A stretch of DNA of 64,000 nucleotides, from NCBI RefSeq assembly GCF_900188105.1, contig NZ_FZNP01000003.1:583360-647359 (forward strand). The letters run 5' to 3'. Of this stretch, positions 43,654-52,774 are shown in pieces (positions within the stretch are counted from its first letter, which is position 1; each line of letters opens with the position of its first letter). The position numbers and the translations under genes were made by a program. This DNA is from Actinomadura mexicana. Lineage in GTDB: Bacteria; Actinomycetota; Actinomycetes; Streptosporangiales; Streptosporangiaceae. The notes beneath the pieces are model-generated. The model had not been told where the DNA came from and ran no database searches. It worked only from the letters and a program-made list of their open reading frames with translations.

Positions 43654-44001
43654 TCATCCGCTGACGATCACGGCCGCCTGAGTCACGATCAGAAGTGCCA
43701 CCTGCCCCACGACCAGTAGCGGGCGGATCCACGCGGTCATCGTCCCGCCGGGCCGGACCAGCAGCGCGAGGACACCGGCGACGCCGCTGCCCCAGAAGGA
43801 CCACCAGGCGATGGGCAGGAGGGTGTCCGAGGCTGGATCGCACTGCTCCCCATAGGTGAGGCATCTGGCGTACTCCGGGGTTGCGAGCACGTAGAGCCAG
43901 GCGAGCACGGTCACGGGAAGGAGCAGGGCGAGTACGACCCCCGCGCCGACGCGCCAGCCGGAGCGCGTCCGAGAGGCGGCAGCGGTGCTTTCCACGATCA
44001 T
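43654..44001 (-). CDS. Small membrane protein, unknown
   Basis: 115 residues with three or four hydrophobic helices: GWRVGAGVVLALLLPVTVLAWLYVL, LLPIAWWSFWGSGVAGVLALLV and PLLVVGQVALLIVTQAAVIV. Two cysteines lie in the first loop (ARCLTYGEQCDPAS) and may pair. It occupies the position where a sigma factor gene often precedes the CU044_5270-type gene. No function can be given. Confidence 0.6.
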   Translation of the reverse strand: MIVESTAAASRTRSGWRVGAGVVLALLLPVTVLAWLYVLATPEYARCLTYGEQCDPASDTLLPIAWWSFWGSGVAGVLALLVRPGGTMTAWIRPLLVVGQVALLIVTQAAVIVSG

Positions 44002-44305
44002 GCCTCCAGTGAACAGGCCGCCGACCGCTTGATCGATCCGTACACCTACTCACGTTCCTGCGGTGCGGTACTCAACGGGACCGGCGCACCGGGCCCGGGA
44101 GCACCCTCATGGACGGTCGGGTCTCCCAGGTGGGGAGGGTCCGAGCGCCCGTGCTGCCGGGCCCCATCTCTTTCGGGCATACCGGCATTGCCGGCAGTTC
44201 TCGATCTCATGCCCTCGCTCTGGGACGCCCCCGGCCACCGAGCCGCTCGAACCGAGGCGGCGGGCGTGCTCGTGCGCTGGGCGCCGAACCTCGCCAGAGG
44301 TCGGC
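44002..44305. other. Gene-free gap
   Basis: 304 bp between two minus-strand genes. Frames are open on the plus strand but show no coding character or ribosome site, and I see no repeat or clear hairpin. It probably holds the promoter of the small membrane protein gene near 44010-44060. Confidence 0.45.
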
Positions 44306-44950
44306 TCAACCTGGCGGCGGAACGAGGTCGGCGTGGCGGACGGTGTACCCGCCCCGGGTGACGGGGGCGAAGGGCGCCGGTGCCTGGCAGGTGCCGCTCC
44401 TGCCCTCGATCACGTTCCCGTCCCCGTCCTCGTCGGCATTGCCGGCCAGCCAGGACAGGCCGACGCGGTCCCGGGTATGACCAGGGCCGTCCTTTCCCGC
44501 GTCCAGAACGCTGAAGCCGAGCCGCTTCCCGAGCCAGGCCCGTACCGGTTCGTCCGCACGGACCACCTTCGCGGTGAGGGCCGCGTAACCCGGACTGGTG
44601 ATCATGCAGTCCACCGCCGCCTCGAAGCGCACCGTGGTGTTCTGACCCGCGAGGTAGTGCGAGACCCTCACCGAACCCGCGGCGTCGGACGGCAGGCCGT
44701 GCGGGGCGCCCGGAAAGGGACGGGTGTACGGCGTCGCGCGCACGTCGAACTCGAAGTGACGGACGTCCTTGTCCGGCGCGAACGTCAGTCGGAAGTCGGC
44801 GGCGCCCCGAACGCTCGCGATCGGGGTTCCGGCCGCGGGCCCGGCCCCCGGCCGGCCCTGAGGGGCGGCGGCCTGAGCTGCCGTGGCGCCCCCGGCCACC
44901 ACGATGGTGGCGGCCGTGATGAGGATCGCCTTCGTCCTGATGCTGCGCAA
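44306..44950 (-). CDS. Secreted protein of unknown function
   Basis: 214 residues. A Sec signal peptide is clear (MRSIRTKAILITAATIVVAGGATAAQA, cleavage about residue 27). The mature part has DFRLTFAPDKDVRHFEFDVRATPYTR, VSHYLAGQNTTVRFEAAVDCMITSPGYAALTAKV and ends with GYTVRHADLVPPPG. Two cysteines may form a disulfide. It resembles other small actinobacterial exported proteins of unknown role. 259 bp to the hemerythrin gene. Confidence 0.7.
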   Translation of the reverse strand: MRSIRTKAILITAATIVVAGGATAAQAAAPQGRPGAGPAAGTPIASVRGAADFRLTFAPDKDVRHFEFDVRATPYTRPFPGAPHGLPSDAAGSVRVSHYLAGQNTTVRFEAAVDCMITSPGYAALTAKVVRADEPVRAWLGKRLGFSVLDAGKDGPGHTRDRVGLSWLAGNADEDGDGNVIEGRSGTCQAPAPFAPVTRGGYTVRHADLVPPPG

Positions 44951-45209
44951 GGCCGTCTACCTTCCTGAAGTCCAAGCCGGTGCGGACTGCCGGCCCCTCC
45001 GATGCTCCAGTCTCGGCATTGCGCTCGGCCTCCCCCGTGCGGGTCGGGCGGCTCCCCCTTGGGGACCAGTCAGGTCCGCGGCGTTCGCACATCGCCCGCG
45101 CGGGGACGTTCGATTCTCGAACGACCGACGGCGGCGGGAACGCGCCTGCCGGGGACTGCGTCCTCGGCAGGACCGCGGCCCTCCACGCGGGGGCGCTGGT
45201 CGATGATGG

Positions 45210-45782
45210 TCACTTCTTGTCGCGGGCGTCGCGGATCATGTCGCGGACGCGGTCGCTCACCGCGGCCAGCGGCCCGGCGAGCATGTTCTTGGTCGCCGAC
45301 TCCACGCCGGGGTGCGGGTGCGTGGGCGCGGTGGCCTCGGCGGCGCGGACGGCGGCGGCGAAGCCCTTGAGCTGGGCGGGGCTGAACTCGTCCTTGAGCC
45401 GGTCGAACTCGTAGCGCTCCTCGGCGCGGGCGTGGGTCAGCACGTCCACGCGCAGCTTGTCGAGCGACTTGAGGAAGCGCGGGTCGCCGGTGTCCATGCC
45501 GTCGAGCTCGGCGAGCAGCTCCTTGGCCTCGCGCTCCTCGGCCAGCCGGTCGTCCACGATGCCGTCGCCGCCGGGCAGGCGCCGGGCCACGGGATGGACG
45601 ATCTCCTCCTCGGCGGTCTCGTGGATCGCCAGCAGCTTGACCAGCTGCCGGAAGGCGTCCTCGCGCGCGGCGCCCTCGGACTTCATGACCTCGTCGAACA
45701 GGTCCCTGATGCGGCCGTGCTGCGCGCGCAGCAGGTCGACGACGTCCTCGGTGGTCTCGGCGTTGGCGGGTGTGGTCTGCAT
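45210..45782 (-). CDS. Hemerythrin-domain protein
   Basis: 190 residues. The four-helix HHE domain has DLLRAQHGRIRDLFDEVM, LLAIHETAEEEIVHPVA and LTHARAEERYEFDRL, with the H, HxxxE and HxxxE iron ligands. It binds a di-iron centre that can sense or store oxygen or nitric oxide. The C-terminus is an Ala/Pro-rich tail. It is divergent from a ferritin-like gene across 254 bp, suggesting shared redox or iron control. Confidence 0.9.
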   Translation of the reverse strand: MQTTPANAETTEDVVDLLRAQHGRIRDLFDEVMKSEGAAREDAFRQLVKLLAIHETAEEEIVHPVARRLPGGDGIVDDRLAEEREAKELLAELDGMDTGDPRFLKSLDKLRVDVLTHARAEERYEFDRLKDEFSPAQLKGFAAAVRAAEATAPTHPHPGVESATKNMLAGPLAAVSDRVRDMIRDARDKK

Positions 45783-46036
45783 GGGCCTTCCTCGCTTCCT
45801 GGCCGGCCGCGGCCTCGCGCCGGGCGGGCGTGCACGTGCGGTGGGCGGGCGATGCGGCGGCCCGTACCCGGGGCCGCCGACTCCATGCGGGTGGCTCCCG
45901 CTTTTCGGGCCGAGGTTCGGTCAACGCGGGACCAATCCTGAAACCGGGCGTGCCGAACAGGTGCAGGACGGATCGCCTCGGGTAGGCGCACCGGGCGTCA
46001 GTCCGATCAGCCCCGCACAAGGAAGGGACGAGCCTG

Positions 46037-47242
46037 GTGGCCTTCAACCCGCTCGAACACCGCGGCATCCCGCTGGACGACCAGTTGCGCAACTGGGCCC
46101 AGCTGGACGTGGCGCCCGTCGACCCCGACAAGTCCGATCCCTACACCAAGTGCCGCATCATCGCGATGAACGGCATCGAGGTGGAGGCGATCATGTTCAG
46201 CCACCACTTCAACCGCATCTGCCCCGACCTGGAGGTCAAGCAGCAGCTGGCCCAGGTCCGCAACATCGAGCAGCAGCAGCAGAAGGTGGTCAACTGGCTG
46301 CTGCCCGGCCAGGCGTCGGTGCTGGAGACCACCATCAGCTACGAGCAGGTCGCGGTCGACCTGACCGGCTGGGTCGCCCGCCAGGAGCCCGACCCCTACC
46401 TCAAGCAGGCCTACCAGTTCGGGCTGCTGGAGGACTTCGACCACCTGTACCGGTACTCCAACCTGTACGAGATGATCGAGCACCGCAAGGCCGAGAAGAT
46501 CGTCGACCAGCTCACCGAGGTGATGCCGGGCCGCCCCGGGCCGATGCAGCACCGCCACCCGTTCGACAACGTCCGCGAGCCCTACGACCGCGAGACGGTC
46601 GCGCCGATCTCCAAGCTGCACGCGCTGACGATCATGGCGGCCGAGCAGCAGACGATGAACTTCTACATGAACGTCGGCCCGATGTACATGGAGCCGATCG
46701 CCCGCCAGCTCTACCAGGACATCGGCCTGATCGAGGAGGAGCACGTCACCCACTACGAGTCGCTGGTCGACCCCGGGGAGACCTGGTGGGAGCGGCTCGT
46801 CAACCACGAGTACAACGAGTGCTACCTGTACTACTCGTTCATGCAGACCGAGTCCGACCCGCGCGTCAAGGGCATCTGGGAGCTGCACCTGAACATGGAG
46901 CTGGAGCACCTGCGGATCGCCTGCGACCTGATGCGCCGCCACGACGGCCGCGACCCCGAGAGCATCCTGGCTCCCGCGCTGCCCGAGCCGGTCACCTTCG
47001 AGCCGAACAAGCAGTACGTGCGCGAACTGCTCGCCACGCAGATCGACTACACCACCCTCGGCACCGGCTACGTCCAGGAGGCCCACCGCCGCTTCGAGGA
47101 GTACCAGGACAAGATCAACGCCGAGCCGCCGCCCCAGGAGCGCGTCATCGACGAGCACCGCGCCAAGTTCGGCGACGAGTACCGCCTGGAGACCGACGGC
47201 CCCCACCCCGTCGAGCGCCTGCGCGACAAGCCCGCCACCTGA
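46037..47242 (+). CDS. Ferritin-like di-iron protein (hypothetical)
   Basis: 401 residues from a GTG with AAGGAAGGGA upstream. Helices carry Glu/His pairs typical of ferritin-like folds: IMAAEQQTMNFYMNVG, IGLIEEEHVTHYESL and HLNMELEHLRIACDLM, plus VEAIMFSHHFNRICPDLEV near the start. The spacing supports a buried metal site, possibly two. I do not recognise a characterised relative; the fold suggests iron or oxygen chemistry. It is divergent from the hemerythrin gene. Confidence 0.75.
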   Translation: MAFNPLEHRGIPLDDQLRNWAQLDVAPVDPDKSDPYTKCRIIAMNGIEVEAIMFSHHFNRICPDLEVKQQLAQVRNIEQQQQKVVNWLLPGQASVLETTISYEQVAVDLTGWVARQEPDPYLKQAYQFGLLEDFDHLYRYSNLYEMIEHRKAEKIVDQLTEVMPGRPGPMQHRHPFDNVREPYDRETVAPISKLHALTIMAAEQQTMNFYMNVGPMYMEPIARQLYQDIGLIEEEHVTHYESLVDPGETWWERLVNHEYNECYLYYSFMQTESDPRVKGIWELHLNMELEHLRIACDLMRRHDGRDPESILAPALPEPVTFEPNKQYVRELLATQIDYTTLGTGYVQEAHRRFEEYQDKINAEPPPQERVIDEHRAKFGDEYRLETDGPHPVERLRDKPAT

Positions 47243-47475
47243 CCGCCGGCCCCGCCTGCAGGGCGCCGGGTCGGGCGCGGCGTCCCGCGGCGACCTGGCG
47301 GCCCTGTTTCTCGACCATTGGGCGGGCCCTCTGGGTCCGGAAGACGTGGCACGGTCCACCGCCGGATGGCCGTAATCGGTCACATGACCCGGTTCATGAT
47401 GTGCTGGGGTTGGGGGAAGGCGCCGTAAGCGATTGCTGACCGGCGCGCGGCTTTCGATGGCGGTGGGAGGCTGCG

Positions 47476-48672
47476 ATGGGTGTGCGCTACAGCCTGTACG
47501 ACTACGCGATTCAGCAGGACCCCTATCCGGTTTACGCGCAGTTAAGGGAGGACGCTCCGGTCTACCGTAATGACGAGGAGGATTTCTGGGTCCTGTCGCG
47601 GCACGAGGACGTGACCGCGGCGTTCCGGGACTTCCGGCGCTTCTCCAGCGCGAACGGGATCCTGCTGGAGCCGTCGGTGTGGGGGCCGGAGGCGCGGACG
47701 CACGCGTCGTTCCTCGCGATGGACCCGCCCGAGCACACCCGGATGCGCGGGCTCCTGGCGATGGCGTTCACCCCGCGCCGCGTCGCGGGACTGGAGCAGC
47801 GGGTCCGCGGCATCGCGCGCGGCCACCTGGACCGGGCGCTGGACGGCGCGGGGCCGGGCGGCGCGGAGATCGACCTCGTGGCCGACTACGCCGCGCTGCT
47901 GCCGATGGACGTCATCTCCGAGCTGGTCGGCGTCCCGGAGGCCGACCGCGGCGAGCTGCGGCGGCTGGCCGACGCGATCGTGCACCACCAGCAGGGCGTC
48001 CAGGACGTGACCGAGGCGGGCCGTGCGGCGATCCCCGCCCTGGTGGGCTACTTCCGGAGCCTGATCGCCGAGCGCCGGGCGCGGCGCCGCGACGACCTGG
48101 CGTCGGCGCTGCTGGACGCCGCCGAGGGCGACGACCACCTGACCGAGGCCGAGCTCATGGGGGTGCTGTTCATCCTGATCGCGGCCGGGAACGAGACGGC
48201 CACGAATCTGATCTCCAATGCCTGGCACTGCGCCTGGCGGCACCTGGACCGGCCGTCCGACGCGTTCGGGCGGGTCGGCGACTGGATCGAGGAGACGCTG
48301 CGCCTGGAGGCCCCGGCGCAGGCCGACGGGCGGACGGTGACCGGGGAGTTCGCCCTGCACGGGGTGAGCGTCCCCGCCGGGGCCCGCATGCTGCTGGTGA
48401 TCGGCGCGGCCAACCGCGACCCGCGCGCGTTCGCCGATCCCGACCGGTTCGACCTGGGCCGCGACACCACGGCCAAGATCAGTTTCGGGTCGGGACGGCA
48501 CTACTGCATCGGTGCGCACCTGGCCCGGCTGGAGGCCCGGGTCGCGCTGGAGGAGCTCGCGGCCCGCACCGGCGACTACGACATCGACGAGGCCGGGGCC
48601 CGGCGCGTCAACTCGCCCTACGTGCGCGGGTTCGCCGAGCTGCCGACCGCGATCACCCGCAGGGCGGGGTGA
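47476..48672 (+). CDS. Cytochrome P450
   Basis: 398 residues, usual for bacterial class I CYPs. The heme loop is FGSGRHYCIGAHLARLEARVAL with the cysteine ligand; the I-helix oxygen-activating site is LIAAGNETATNLI (G-N-E-T rather than G-x-D-T), and ETLRLEAPAQ is the E-x-x-R of the K helix. HASFLAMDPPEHTRMRGL is the B-to-C region. No ferredoxin gene is nearby. It runs tail to tail with the BTAD-methyltransferase gene, near a terpene cluster. Substrate unknown. Confidence 0.93.
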   Translation: MGVRYSLYDYAIQQDPYPVYAQLREDAPVYRNDEEDFWVLSRHEDVTAAFRDFRRFSSANGILLEPSVWGPEARTHASFLAMDPPEHTRMRGLLAMAFTPRRVAGLEQRVRGIARGHLDRALDGAGPGGAEIDLVADYAALLPMDVISELVGVPEADRGELRRLADAIVHHQQGVQDVTEAGRAAIPALVGYFRSLIAERRARRRDDLASALLDAAEGDDHLTEAELMGVLFILIAAGNETATNLISNAWHCAWRHLDRPSDAFGRVGDWIEETLRLEAPAQADGRTVTGEFALHGVSVPAGARMLLVIGAANRDPRAFADPDRFDLGRDTTAKISFGSGRHYCIGAHLARLEARVALEELAARTGDYDIDEAGARRVNSPYVRGFAELPTAITRRAG

Positions 48673-48687
48673 GGAGCGGGCGGCCGG

Positions 48688-50253
48688 TCAGGGCTTTCGG
48701 GCGACGGCCCCGATGAAGTGGCTCCACTCGGGGTCCCGCGCCGGCCGCGCGGGGTGCGGGCGGTCCCATCGCGGCACCCACACGATGCCCGGATCGAGGA
48801 TCTCCAGCCCGGTGAGGCAGCGGGCCACCTCCTCGGGGCCGCGCGAGTAGATCGGCAGCTTCGACCTGCGGTACACGGCCTGGGAGTGCTCGGTGTCGCC
48901 CGGGTCCATGCCGCCGTCGTAGCCGTGGGAGATCACCACGTGGCTGCCGGACGGAAGCCGGCCGGCCAGGCGCCCGACCAGCCCGGCGGGATCGTCGTCG
49001 TCGTGGACGAAGTGCAGGACGGCCACCAGCAGCAGGCCCACCGGCTCGCCCAGGTCGATCAGTTCGTTCAGCCGGGGGTCGGCCAGCAGCTCCTCGGGGC
49101 GGCGCAGGTCGCCCTCGACGACCGCGACGCAGGGGCTGCCCTCCAGCAGGGCCCGGCCGTGCGCGAGCACGACGGGATCGTTGTCGACATAGACCACGCG
49201 GGCGTCCGGAGCGGCGTCGCGGGCGATCTCGTGGACGTTGCCCTGCGTGGGCAGGCCCGTCCCGACGTCGAGGAACTGCCGGATGCCGGCCTGCGCCGCC
49301 AGGTAGCGGACGGCGCGGGTCAGGAAGTCGCGGTTGGCGCGGGCCGCGGCGGGGGCGTCGGGCACCGTCTTCATGACCTCCTCGGCGGCCGCGCGGTCGA
49401 CGGCGTAGTTGTCCTTGCCGCCGAGGTAGTAGTCGTAGATGCGGGCCGGGGAGGCCTGGAGGGTGTCGATGGACAGGTCGGCGGCCCGGTCCGCGGGCAG
49501 CGGCACCAGGACGGGCCGGGGCCGGTACTCCAGGCCCGGGTCGTCGCGGCCGATCTGGCCGGCGGTCCGCCGGAGGGCGGGCCCGGGCGGTGCCGGCAGG
49601 TTCTCCGCCTCCTCGTACAGGCGCAGCGCCTCGCGCTTGCGCCCGGCCCGGTGCAGCGCCAGCATCAGCAGGCCCCGCAGGTGCTCGTTCGAGGGCTCCT
49701 GCACGACCCAGCCGCGCGCGGGCCCGATGAGTTCGAGATGCCGGCCCTGGGAGAGCCGCACCTCGGCCAACTCCTCGCGCACCTGGCCGCGCTCGGCGAC
49801 GAGCGCCCGCCGGGTCGCGTCCATGGCGCCGGCGGGCAGGTCGCCCAGCGGCTCCCCGCCCCACAGCCCCAGCGCGCGCTCGTAGCCGGCCATCGCCGCG
49901 GCGGCGTCGGAGGCGCGCAGCCGCCGGGCGCGCGCGGCCAGGACCCGGAACCGGCTCAGGTCCAGATCGTCGTCCTCGTCCAGGACGAGCCGGTACCCGC
50001 CGTGCTCGGTGACGAGGCGGCCGGGCGGGAGCGAGAGCCGCGCGGCGCCGACGGCCCGCGTGAGCGTGGCGGCCGGATCCGCCTCGCCGGAGGGGGCCGC
50101 GAGCCGCTCGACGAGCACGTCGGCCGGGACGGGACGGCCCTCCTCGAGCAGCAGCACGACCAGCAGCCCGCGCGCGTGCGGGTGGGGCACGGCGATGGAT
50201 TCGCCGCTTCCCGCCCGGATGCCCAGCCTCCTGCGCAGAATACGGAATTCCAC
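48688..50253 (-). CDS. SARP-like BTAD regulator fused to a DUF574 SAM-methyltransferase
   Basis: 521 residues from the GTG at 50253 with GAGG upstream. Residues 1-~95 look like the OmpR-type DNA-binding fold of SARPs (VEFRILRRRLGI ... LLVVLLLEEGRPVPADVLVERL). ~100-240 is a bacterial transcriptional activation domain (DLSRFRVLAARARRLRA, RLSQGRHLELIGPARGWV, HLRGLLMLALHRAGRKREAL). From ~270 there is a DUF574/Methyltransf_19 domain: SPARIYDYYLGGKDNYAVDR and FLDVGTGLPTQGNVHEIA as the SAM site. The two modules are normally separate proteins. Substrate unknown. Same strand and downstream of the 2-methylisoborneol genes. Confidence 0.85.
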   Translation of the reverse strand: MEFRILRRRLGIRAGSGESIAVPHPHARGLLVVLLLEEGRPVPADVLVERLAAPSGEADPAATLTRAVGAARLSLPPGRLVTEHGGYRLVLDEDDDLDLSRFRVLAARARRLRASDAAAAMAGYERALGLWGGEPLGDLPAGAMDATRRALVAERGQVREELAEVRLSQGRHLELIGPARGWVVQEPSNEHLRGLLMLALHRAGRKREALRLYEEAENLPAPPGPALRRTAGQIGRDDPGLEYRPRPVLVPLPADRAADLSIDTLQASPARIYDYYLGGKDNYAVDRAAAEEVMKTVPDAPAAARANRDFLTRAVRYLAAQAGIRQFLDVGTGLPTQGNVHEIARDAAPDARVVYVDNDPVVLAHGRALLEGSPCVAVVEGDLRRPEELLADPRLNELIDLGEPVGLLLVAVLHFVHDDDDPAGLVGRLAGRLPSGSHVVISHGYDGGMDPGDTEHSQAVYRRSKLPIYSRGPEEVARCLTGLEILDPGIVWVPRWDRPHPARPARDPEWSHFIGAVARKP

Positions 50254-50489
50254 CGTGCGCCTCGCTTCATCCCCGGATACAGCGACGCAGAGAGAGAGTA
50301 ATGCAGGTGACCTTTTCCGATGCGCGCCCGACCGGATGTGGCGGATCACGCTTGCGCATCAATCGGCTTTTGGCCGCTCCTTTGACTCCGCGGCAAAGCC
50401 GTGACCGCGAGCCCAGTGAACCGAACATGATTGGTGATCAACAAAATTCGGTAAAGCACGGCGCCGGGCGCATCGGGAACGGCGGCCCC

Positions 50490-51683
50490 TCAAGCCCCAT
50501 CGCGGTAGCGCGGGTTGGTGGCATGCCATTCGAAACCGCCGCCCATCCAGGCCCGCAGCCCGCGCAGGAACCGCTGCAGCTCGGGGGAGGGGACGCCCGC
50601 GAGCTCCCGGTGGCCGGCCTCGAAGTCGCGGACGAGGTCGTTGTGCAGGCGCACCGCGGTCTCGGTCGCCTCCTCCACCGAGCAGCCCCGGTCCGCGGCG
50701 ATCAGCAGCACCAGGTTGCAGACCGGGTTCTCGTCGGCGGCGTCCTTGGCCACCGAGTGCAGGTCGTTGACGATCACGCTCGCCGTCCCGGCCCGGAAGG
50801 CGGCGCGGCGGACGCGCGGGTCGTAGTACAGGTGGGCCGGGACCTCGTAGCCGCCGACGACGTCGACGAGCGTCATCGAGGTGTAGAAGCTGTCGTGCTG
50901 GCGTGCCGCCAGGTACTCCCAGGCGGGCGGGTGCTCGCCGGTCTCGCGCCAGGCCGCGTAGGCCGTCCAGCTCACGAACATGGCGAAGGTGGAGTAGCAG
51001 ATCCGCTGGACCTGCACGGAGGACGCGTGGCGCTTCAGGTGGCCGACCGCCGAGCCGAGCATCCGCAGGACGACGTCGCCCTGCAGGGCCTCGCTCAGCG
51101 GCGGGGTGAACCCGCCCGCGGACGGGACGGGGTCCATCGCCGACATCACCAGCGTGAGGCGCTGGGGCAGCACCGCGGGCACGGCGCCGAGGGCGGTGTC
51201 GTCGGCGTAGTAGTCGTCGGCCGCCCACCAGCCGGCGTTCAGCTGCGCGGCGACGAGCAGGGCGTCCGGGTCGTCGGTGTCGGGGTGGGCGAGGGTCACG
51301 AGCCGTCCGAAGGCCGCCTTGCCCAGCGCGCCGAGCTCGTGGTCGTCGAATCCCTGGTCGCGCGCCCAGGAGGCCAGCCGGGCGTCGACCTCGGCGGCGA
51401 GGGCGTCGTCGGCGCGCTCGGGGAGCGGGCAGTAGAGCGGCGAGTGCGACCCGTCCCCCCAGGGGCGCTCGACGTAGCCGGGCCCGCCGCCCCCGACCGG
51501 CCGCGGATGCCTTCCGGCCAGGAGGTCGCCGTAGGGCACCTCCCGGCTGGGACGCGCCGCGGCGATCAGCGACGGCAGGTACGCCGCCCCGGTCCCCGGC
51601 CCGGACGGTCGCGCCGGCCCGGGTTCCGCGGACGAGCCGTACGGCGCGCGCCTGCCGCTGCACCCGTGGTGCGTCGTCTCCAT
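50490..51683 (-). CDS. 2-methylisoborneol synthase (class I terpene cyclase)
   Basis: 397 residues. A Pro/Gly-rich lead of ~60 residues precedes the cyclase fold. Metal motifs are DDYYADD at 156-162 and NDLHSVAKD starting at N306 (N, S310, D314 of the NSE triad; Asp replaces Glu). VPYGDLL, RPWGDGSHSPLYCP and the FVSWTAYAAWRE region are typical of this enzyme. It cyclises 2-methyl-GPP to 2-methylisoborneol, an earthy odorant. The gene for the methylated substrate lies 49 bp upstream. In Streptomyces the similar N-terminal lead targets an encapsulin shell, which is not encoded here. Confidence 0.92.
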   Translation of the reverse strand: METTHHGCSGRRAPYGSSAEPGPARPSGPGTGAAYLPSLIAAARPSREVPYGDLLAGRHPRPVGGGGPGYVERPWGDGSHSPLYCPLPERADDALAAEVDARLASWARDQGFDDHELGALGKAAFGRLVTLAHPDTDDPDALLVAAQLNAGWWAADDYYADDTALGAVPAVLPQRLTLVMSAMDPVPSAGGFTPPLSEALQGDVVLRMLGSAVGHLKRHASSVQVQRICYSTFAMFVSWTAYAAWRETGEHPPAWEYLAARQHDSFYTSMTLVDVVGGYEVPAHLYYDPRVRRAAFRAGTASVIVNDLHSVAKDAADENPVCNLVLLIAADRGCSVEEATETAVRLHNDLVRDFEAGHRELAGVPSPELQRFLRGLRAWMGGGFEWHATNPRYRDGA

Positions 51684-51732
51684 GGTCTGCTCACCTGCCT
51701 CTGCCCGAAGGCGGCTGGTCCGGGTCGACGGG

Positions 51733-52569
51733 TCAGATGCGATCGGCGGCGATGAGCAGGTACTGGAAGCTGCCGTCGCGGTAGGCCTCCAGGAAGGCGC
51801 TCTCGATGCCCGTCGCGACCGACGACTTCTCGCGCAGCTCCCAGTACGGGATGGTGTCGGCGGTCAGGTCGACCACGGTGACGGGCACGAGCCGGTTGGC
51901 CGCCATCGCGCGGAAGTAGGCGCTGCGCGGGTGGATGTCGCACACGTAGTGGGCGTTGATGGTCGACACCGCCCGGGACGGCAGCCCGTAGACGTCGTTG
52001 TAGCAGCCGGTGATGGTGACGTACCGGCCGCCGCGGGCCAGCAGCCGGGAGTGCGCCGTGAACAGGTCGTCCAGGACGGTGTACATCGTCGACTCGTTGT
52101 TCCAGATCGCCTGGAACGCGCCCGCCTCGAACCCCGTGTCGAGCATGTTCCTGAAGTGGAACCGGACCTTGTCGGACACGCCGCGCTCGGCGGCCTGCGC
52201 GTTGGCGAAGTCGACCTGCGCCTGGGAGATCGACACCCCGTCGACCTGGCAGCCGAAGGCGGCGTTGGCCATGATGCTGGAGCCGCCGCGGCCCGAGCCG
52301 GCGTCCAGCAGCCGGTGGTCGGGCCGGATGTCGCCGAGGTGTTCGAGCAGGAACCGGGCCTGGGCGTTCTCCAGCCGGTGCAGTTCGGCGATGATCGCCT
52401 CTTCGCGGGCGTCCTCCGGCGTCTCCAGGACCGACCAGTCCACCTCGCCGATGCCGTAGTGGTGGTGGTAGATCCCCGACACGTCGCCGAGGCGCAGGTT
52501 GACCGGGTTGCGCTCGGTGTTCCAGTAGGTGGCGACGTCGTGCTGGTAGACGCTGGCGATGGCCGTCAT
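51733..52569 (-). CDS. Geranyl diphosphate 2-C-methyltransferase
   Basis: 278 residues. The SAM site is LLDAGSGRGGSSIMAN, with SISQAQVDFANAQAAERG after it, as in the small-molecule C-methyltransferases. Further IWNNESTMYTVLDDLF and GRYVTITGCYNDVYG match the GPP methylase. It methylates C2 of geranyl diphosphate, giving the cyclase substrate. It is the first gene of a minus-strand operon with the terpene cyclase. The upstream region has inverted AACGGTG / CACCGTT (52620-52653). Confidence 0.93.
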   Translation of the reverse strand: MTAIASVYQHDVATYWNTERNPVNLRLGDVSGIYHHHYGIGEVDWSVLETPEDAREEAIIAELHRLENAQARFLLEHLGDIRPDHRLLDAGSGRGGSSIMANAAFGCQVDGVSISQAQVDFANAQAAERGVSDKVRFHFRNMLDTGFEAGAFQAIWNNESTMYTVLDDLFTAHSRLLARGGRYVTITGCYNDVYGLPSRAVSTINAHYVCDIHPRSAYFRAMAANRLVPVTVVDLTADTIPYWELREKSSVATGIESAFLEAYRDGSFQYLLIAADRI

Positions 52570-52774
52570 GAACGCATTCCTCCACGGGGACGGTGGCTTC
52601 GGATCACGGGATGAAAGCTAACGGTGACCGTCCGTGTCCGAAAGGCCACCGTTCAGCACAGAAGGAAGACACCTCCGTTAGGGGAATGTGCCACCGGGGT
52701 CACTGCTGTCCGCCGGTGCCGCGCGACCGGCCGCACCCGTGCTATCCGAGCCCCGTGCTGTCCGGGGACCCGTG

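Noticed and set aside
44029..44361. 110-codon plus-strand frame between secreted-protein genes
   Set aside because: No ribosome site or coding pattern, and it overlaps the end of the secreted protein gene on the other strand.
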